A stretch of DNA of 15,190 nucleotides, taken from the NCBI GenBank assembly GCA_050694275.1, contig JBOGXF010000165.1, positions 1 through 15,190 on the forward strand. Reading direction: 5' to 3'. The stretch comes from JBOGXF01 sp050694275. GTDB taxonomy: Bacteria > Actinomycetota > CADDZG01 > WHSQ01. The translations under genes and the position numbers were made by a program. Below, in pieces: positions 13,174-15,190 of the stretch (position 1 is the first letter of the stretch; the number at the start of each line of letters is the position of its first letter). The notes under the pieces are model-generated. The model was not told the origin of the DNA. It ran no database searches and saw only the letters and a list, made by a program, of their open reading frames with translations.

Positions 13174-14271
13174 ATGGCTCATGTGATCAAGGTCGATCGG
13201 GCGACGAAGGACGGCAAGAAGCGGCACGCATGGAAAGTCCGTTACCGCGATCCCGACCGCGTTGAGAAAGCTCGGACGTTCGCAAAGAAGGCCGACGCCG
13301 AGAAGTTCGCCTCCACCATCGAGACCGACATCCTGCGCGGCGACTACGTCGATCCGCGGGCCGGCAAGGTCGCGCTTGAGGACTGGTCGAAGAAGTGGGT
13401 CGCTGGGCTCAGCGTCAAGCCCAAGACGAAGTCGGGCTACGAGTCGCTCCTCCGCAGCCGGATCCTCCCGGTTTTCGGCAAGCGCCGCTTGGCCCAACTC
13501 CGTCGCTCAGATATCCAGGAATGGATCGCGTCGATGCTTGCCGAGGGTGTGTCGGCAGGTCGCATCCGCCAGGCCGTAATCGTGATGCGTCTCATGCTCG
13601 ATGCTGCTGTGGACGACCGGTTGATCGCGCGCAATCCGGCCGACCGCATCAAGCTCCCGAAGATCCCCCACAAGGAGGCCGAATACTTCGATCCCGATGT
13701 TGCCGACCGCATCGTGGGCGCAGTGCCCGAGGAGTACCGCCTGCTGTTCCGCATCATGGCCATCCTCGGTCTTCGTTACGGCGAGGCCGTTGCACTCCGC
13801 CGCCGCCACGTCGACTTCCTGCGCCGACGACTGCGCGTCGAGGAGTCGCTCGCAGAGGTCAGCGGCGAGCTCATCTTCGGACCGACGAAGTCGCACGCCG
13901 AGCGGGCTCTCCCGATCCCGCCATCACTCATGGCTGGCCTCGAGCAACACCTCGAGACGATCGACGCCGACGCGGACACCCTTCTGTTCACCGGCGAGAA
14001 GGGCGGGCCGCTCCGCTACCGCTACGCCTACATGGACATCTGGCGCCCGGTGCTCAAGAAGCTAGGAATGCCGACCGTGGGTATGCACGCCTTCCGCCAC
14101 TCTGCCGCCGCGCGCATGATCTCCGCGGGCGCATCACCGAAGGCGGTCCAATCGATCATGGGCCACCGTTCAGCCGCGTTCACGCTGACCGTCTACGGCC
14201 ACCTCTTCGACGAAGACCTGGACGCTTTAGCGAAGCGACTTGACGCGTCCAGCCGAGTTGAAACCGCGTGA
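13174..14271 (+). CDS. Tyrosine recombinase / phage-type integrase
   Basis: 365 residues with all catalytic residues of the family: Arg201 (LGLRYGEAVAL), Lys239 (GPTKSHAERALPIP), His305 and Arg308 (HAFRHS), His331 (MGHRS) and the nucleophile Tyr341 (TVYGHLF). The N-terminus (~1-60) is an AP2-like/arm-binding segment (HAWKVRYRDPDRVEKARTF), followed by a SAM-like core-binding domain (~65-160, with KTKSGYESLLRSRILPVFGKR split over it). It should catalyse integration and excision at the adjacent tRNA-Lys. A clear GGGAGGCGAG precedes the ATG. The gene is complete with no frameshift, so the element may still be mobile. No excisionase is seen between it and the tRNA. Confidence 0.95.
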   Translation: MAHVIKVDRATKDGKKRHAWKVRYRDPDRVEKARTFAKKADAEKFASTIETDILRGDYVDPRAGKVALEDWSKKWVAGLSVKPKTKSGYESLLRSRILPVFGKRRLAQLRRSDIQEWIASMLAEGVSAGRIRQAVIVMRLMLDAAVDDRLIARNPADRIKLPKIPHKEAEYFDPDVADRIVGAVPEEYRLLFRIMAILGLRYGEAVALRRRHVDFLRRRLRVEESLAEVSGELIFGPTKSHAERALPIPPSLMAGLEQHLETIDADADTLLFTGEKGGPLRYRYAYMDIWRPVLKKLGMPTVGMHAFRHSAAARMISAGASPKAVQSIMGHRSAAFTLTVYGHLFDEDLDALAKRLDASSRVETA

Positions 14272-14308
14272 AGGCTGCGGAGCGCGTAACCACACGAGTA
14301 CAACGTGA

Positions 14309-15172
14309 GTGAACATGACCCCTGGCAAAGTTGAAGCCCTCTCCTACCAGATGATTGTCGTCGACGATCGGCACGACTTCGACAAGGCTGGACCGTGGAC
14401 GGGGACGATCGGCGACTTCGATGGCGAATTAAGGGCGAATCAGCTGGCCCTCACTCCGCGCAGCACTTTTCACACAGCCGAGGAGGCTCGTGACTCAGTT
14501 GAGCCGTTTCTCCGCGCCTGGGAACTCGACTCGGAATTGGCAGGCGGCCTCCAGATCGAATTCCGCTTCTCTTCAGCGAGGGTTGACCAAACCAAGGGCG
14601 GCAACGCGTCCACGACCGTCATGGTCCACACCGTCGATGCCCTCCTCATCTCGGAGGGGGTAACAGCTCACATTTCACACGGCAATTACCCGGCACCCCC
14701 TGCGTCAGGGCTGAAGCGAACGCAATTCGTGGACGATCTCCTAATCCGTGTTCGAGAGTTAAGAACAAGATCTCATCCGATGCTTGTGGTGGCTTATCTC
14801 TTCCTCACTCAATTGGAATATGAACATGGTGGGCGTCAGCAGGCGGCGCGACAACTGAACGTCGAAGTGAAAATCCTGCAGTCTCTTGGGCGGCTATCGG
14901 CTAAGAACGACCCTCAAGAGCGCAGGAAGGTCAAAGGGGCTATCGATCCCTTGACCGAGCCGGAACGACAGTGGTTGTTCGCCGCACTCCCTAAACTCAC
15001 TTGGCAAGCAGCACATGTTGAATCCGGAAAGATGCCCGCCCGTCTAGGGATGAACGACCTGCCTAGCTCACGGCCGACAGGACATCGTTCCGGTCTTCAT
15101 AGCCCCGGCTACCGCCATCACATCGTTCCGCTCATATGTGGCCGTTCCGACATCACATCGTTCCGGTCATGA
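14309..15172 (+). CDS. Hypothetical cargo protein of the integrative element; C-terminus reads into a repeat array
   Basis: 287 residues from GTG 14309 (ATG 14315 is equally possible; neither has a good ribosome-binding site). I do not recognise the family. Residues ~15-120 look beta-rich with aromatic and acidic patches (GPWTGTIGDFDGELRANQ, LQIEFRFSSARVDQ); ~140-235 are helical and charged (FVDDLLIRVREL, LFLTQLEYEHGGRQQAARQLN, SLGRLSAKNDPQERRKVKG). There is no signal peptide or membrane helix. Base composition and codon use are visibly less GC-biased than in the chromosomal genes to the left, as expected for transferred DNA. The last ~35 residues, after MNDLP near 15060, are encoded by three copies of a direct repeat and rich in Ser/His/Arg, so the native end was probably lost or replaced. 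A defence role is possible from location only. Confidence 0.6.
   Translation: MNMTPGKVEALSYQMIVVDDRHDFDKAGPWTGTIGDFDGELRANQLALTPRSTFHTAEEARDSVEPFLRAWELDSELAGGLQIEFRFSSARVDQTKGGNASTTVMVHTVDALLISEGVTAHISHGNYPAPPASGLKRTQFVDDLLIRVRELRTRSHPMLVVAYLFLTQLEYEHGGRQQAARQLNVEVKILQSLGRLSAKNDPQERRKVKGAIDPLTEPERQWLFAALPKLTWQAAHVESGKMPARLGMNDLPSSRPTGHRSGLHSPGYRHHIVPLICGRSDITSFRS
15082..15170 (+). repeat. Three direct repeats of ACATCGTTCCGGTCAT at the right edge
   Basis: Copies start at 15082 (14 matching bases, then TTCAT), 15120 (one G-to-C change) and 15155 (full 16 bases), spaced 38 and 35 bases. A partial relative CCGTTCCGACAT sits at 15142-15153. Such multiple short direct repeats occur at the ends of some insertion sequences (IS21-type multiple transposase sites, for example) and at iteron or recombinase arm sites. 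The window ends before any transposase could be seen. Confidence 0.7.
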
Positions 15173-15190
15173 GTCAGAACCTGAGAGGAA

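Noticed and set aside
13021..13497. Minus-strand open frame across tRNA-Lys ending in ARESNPEPTD
   Set aside because: Same antisense-tRNA artefact, continued as a shadow of the integrase gene.
15082..15170. A short CRISPR array at the right edge
   Set aside because: The repeats are only ~16 bp, with 19-24 bp spacers that themselves share sequence, one copy is degenerate, and no cas gene is present.

Overview
This window is high-GC DNA from a bacterium that is almost certainly an actinomycete (Actinomycetota). The strongest markers are a fused 2-oxoglutarate decarboxylase/dehydrogenase of the Kgd type (E2-like acyltransferase plus E1 in one chain), a PPOX-class probable F420-dependent enzyme, and a DinB-fold protein of the mycothiol-dependent maleylpyruvate isomerase type. 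GTG and TTG starts, 1-4 base gene overlaps and TANNNT boxes just upstream of start codons fit the same group. I cannot name the species.

Left block (1-2564, minus strand): a tightly packed set transcribed leftward. It holds the PPOX/F420 enzyme, an orphan helical protein, an AlkA-type DNA glycosylase and a ferritin-like di-iron protein cut by the window edge. Next (2770-4586, plus strand) come an NAD-dependent epimerase/dehydratase-like SDR and two adjacent CBS-pair proteins that look like a tandem duplication. A strong hairpin lies between them and the convergent kgd gene (4666-8298, minus strand), the main metabolic gene of the window.

Divergent from kgd is a plus-strand group (8361-11392). 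It contains a SAM methyltransferase, a pterin-4a-carbinolamine dehydratase and an endonuclease V family protein with changed catalytic positions, each overlapping the next by 4 bases. A promoter-like sequence then precedes a duplicated-domain ABM-type protein and the DinB-fold protein, and a perfect palindromic hairpin follows. An MFS transporter (11501-12706) stands alone after it.

Right block (12833-15190): tRNA-His(GTG) and tRNA-Lys(CTT), then a tyrosine recombinase just past the 3' end of tRNA-Lys. This looks like one end of a tRNA-targeted integrative element extending beyond the window. Its first cargo gene is an unrecognised protein of lower GC, whose last ~35 codons run into three copies of a ~16-bp direct repeat at the right edge, suggesting a second insertion or rearrangement. 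I found no CRISPR array or rRNA, and no complete system that I would call new. The best leads are the altered endonuclease V protein, the repeat-fused cargo gene and the element boundary.
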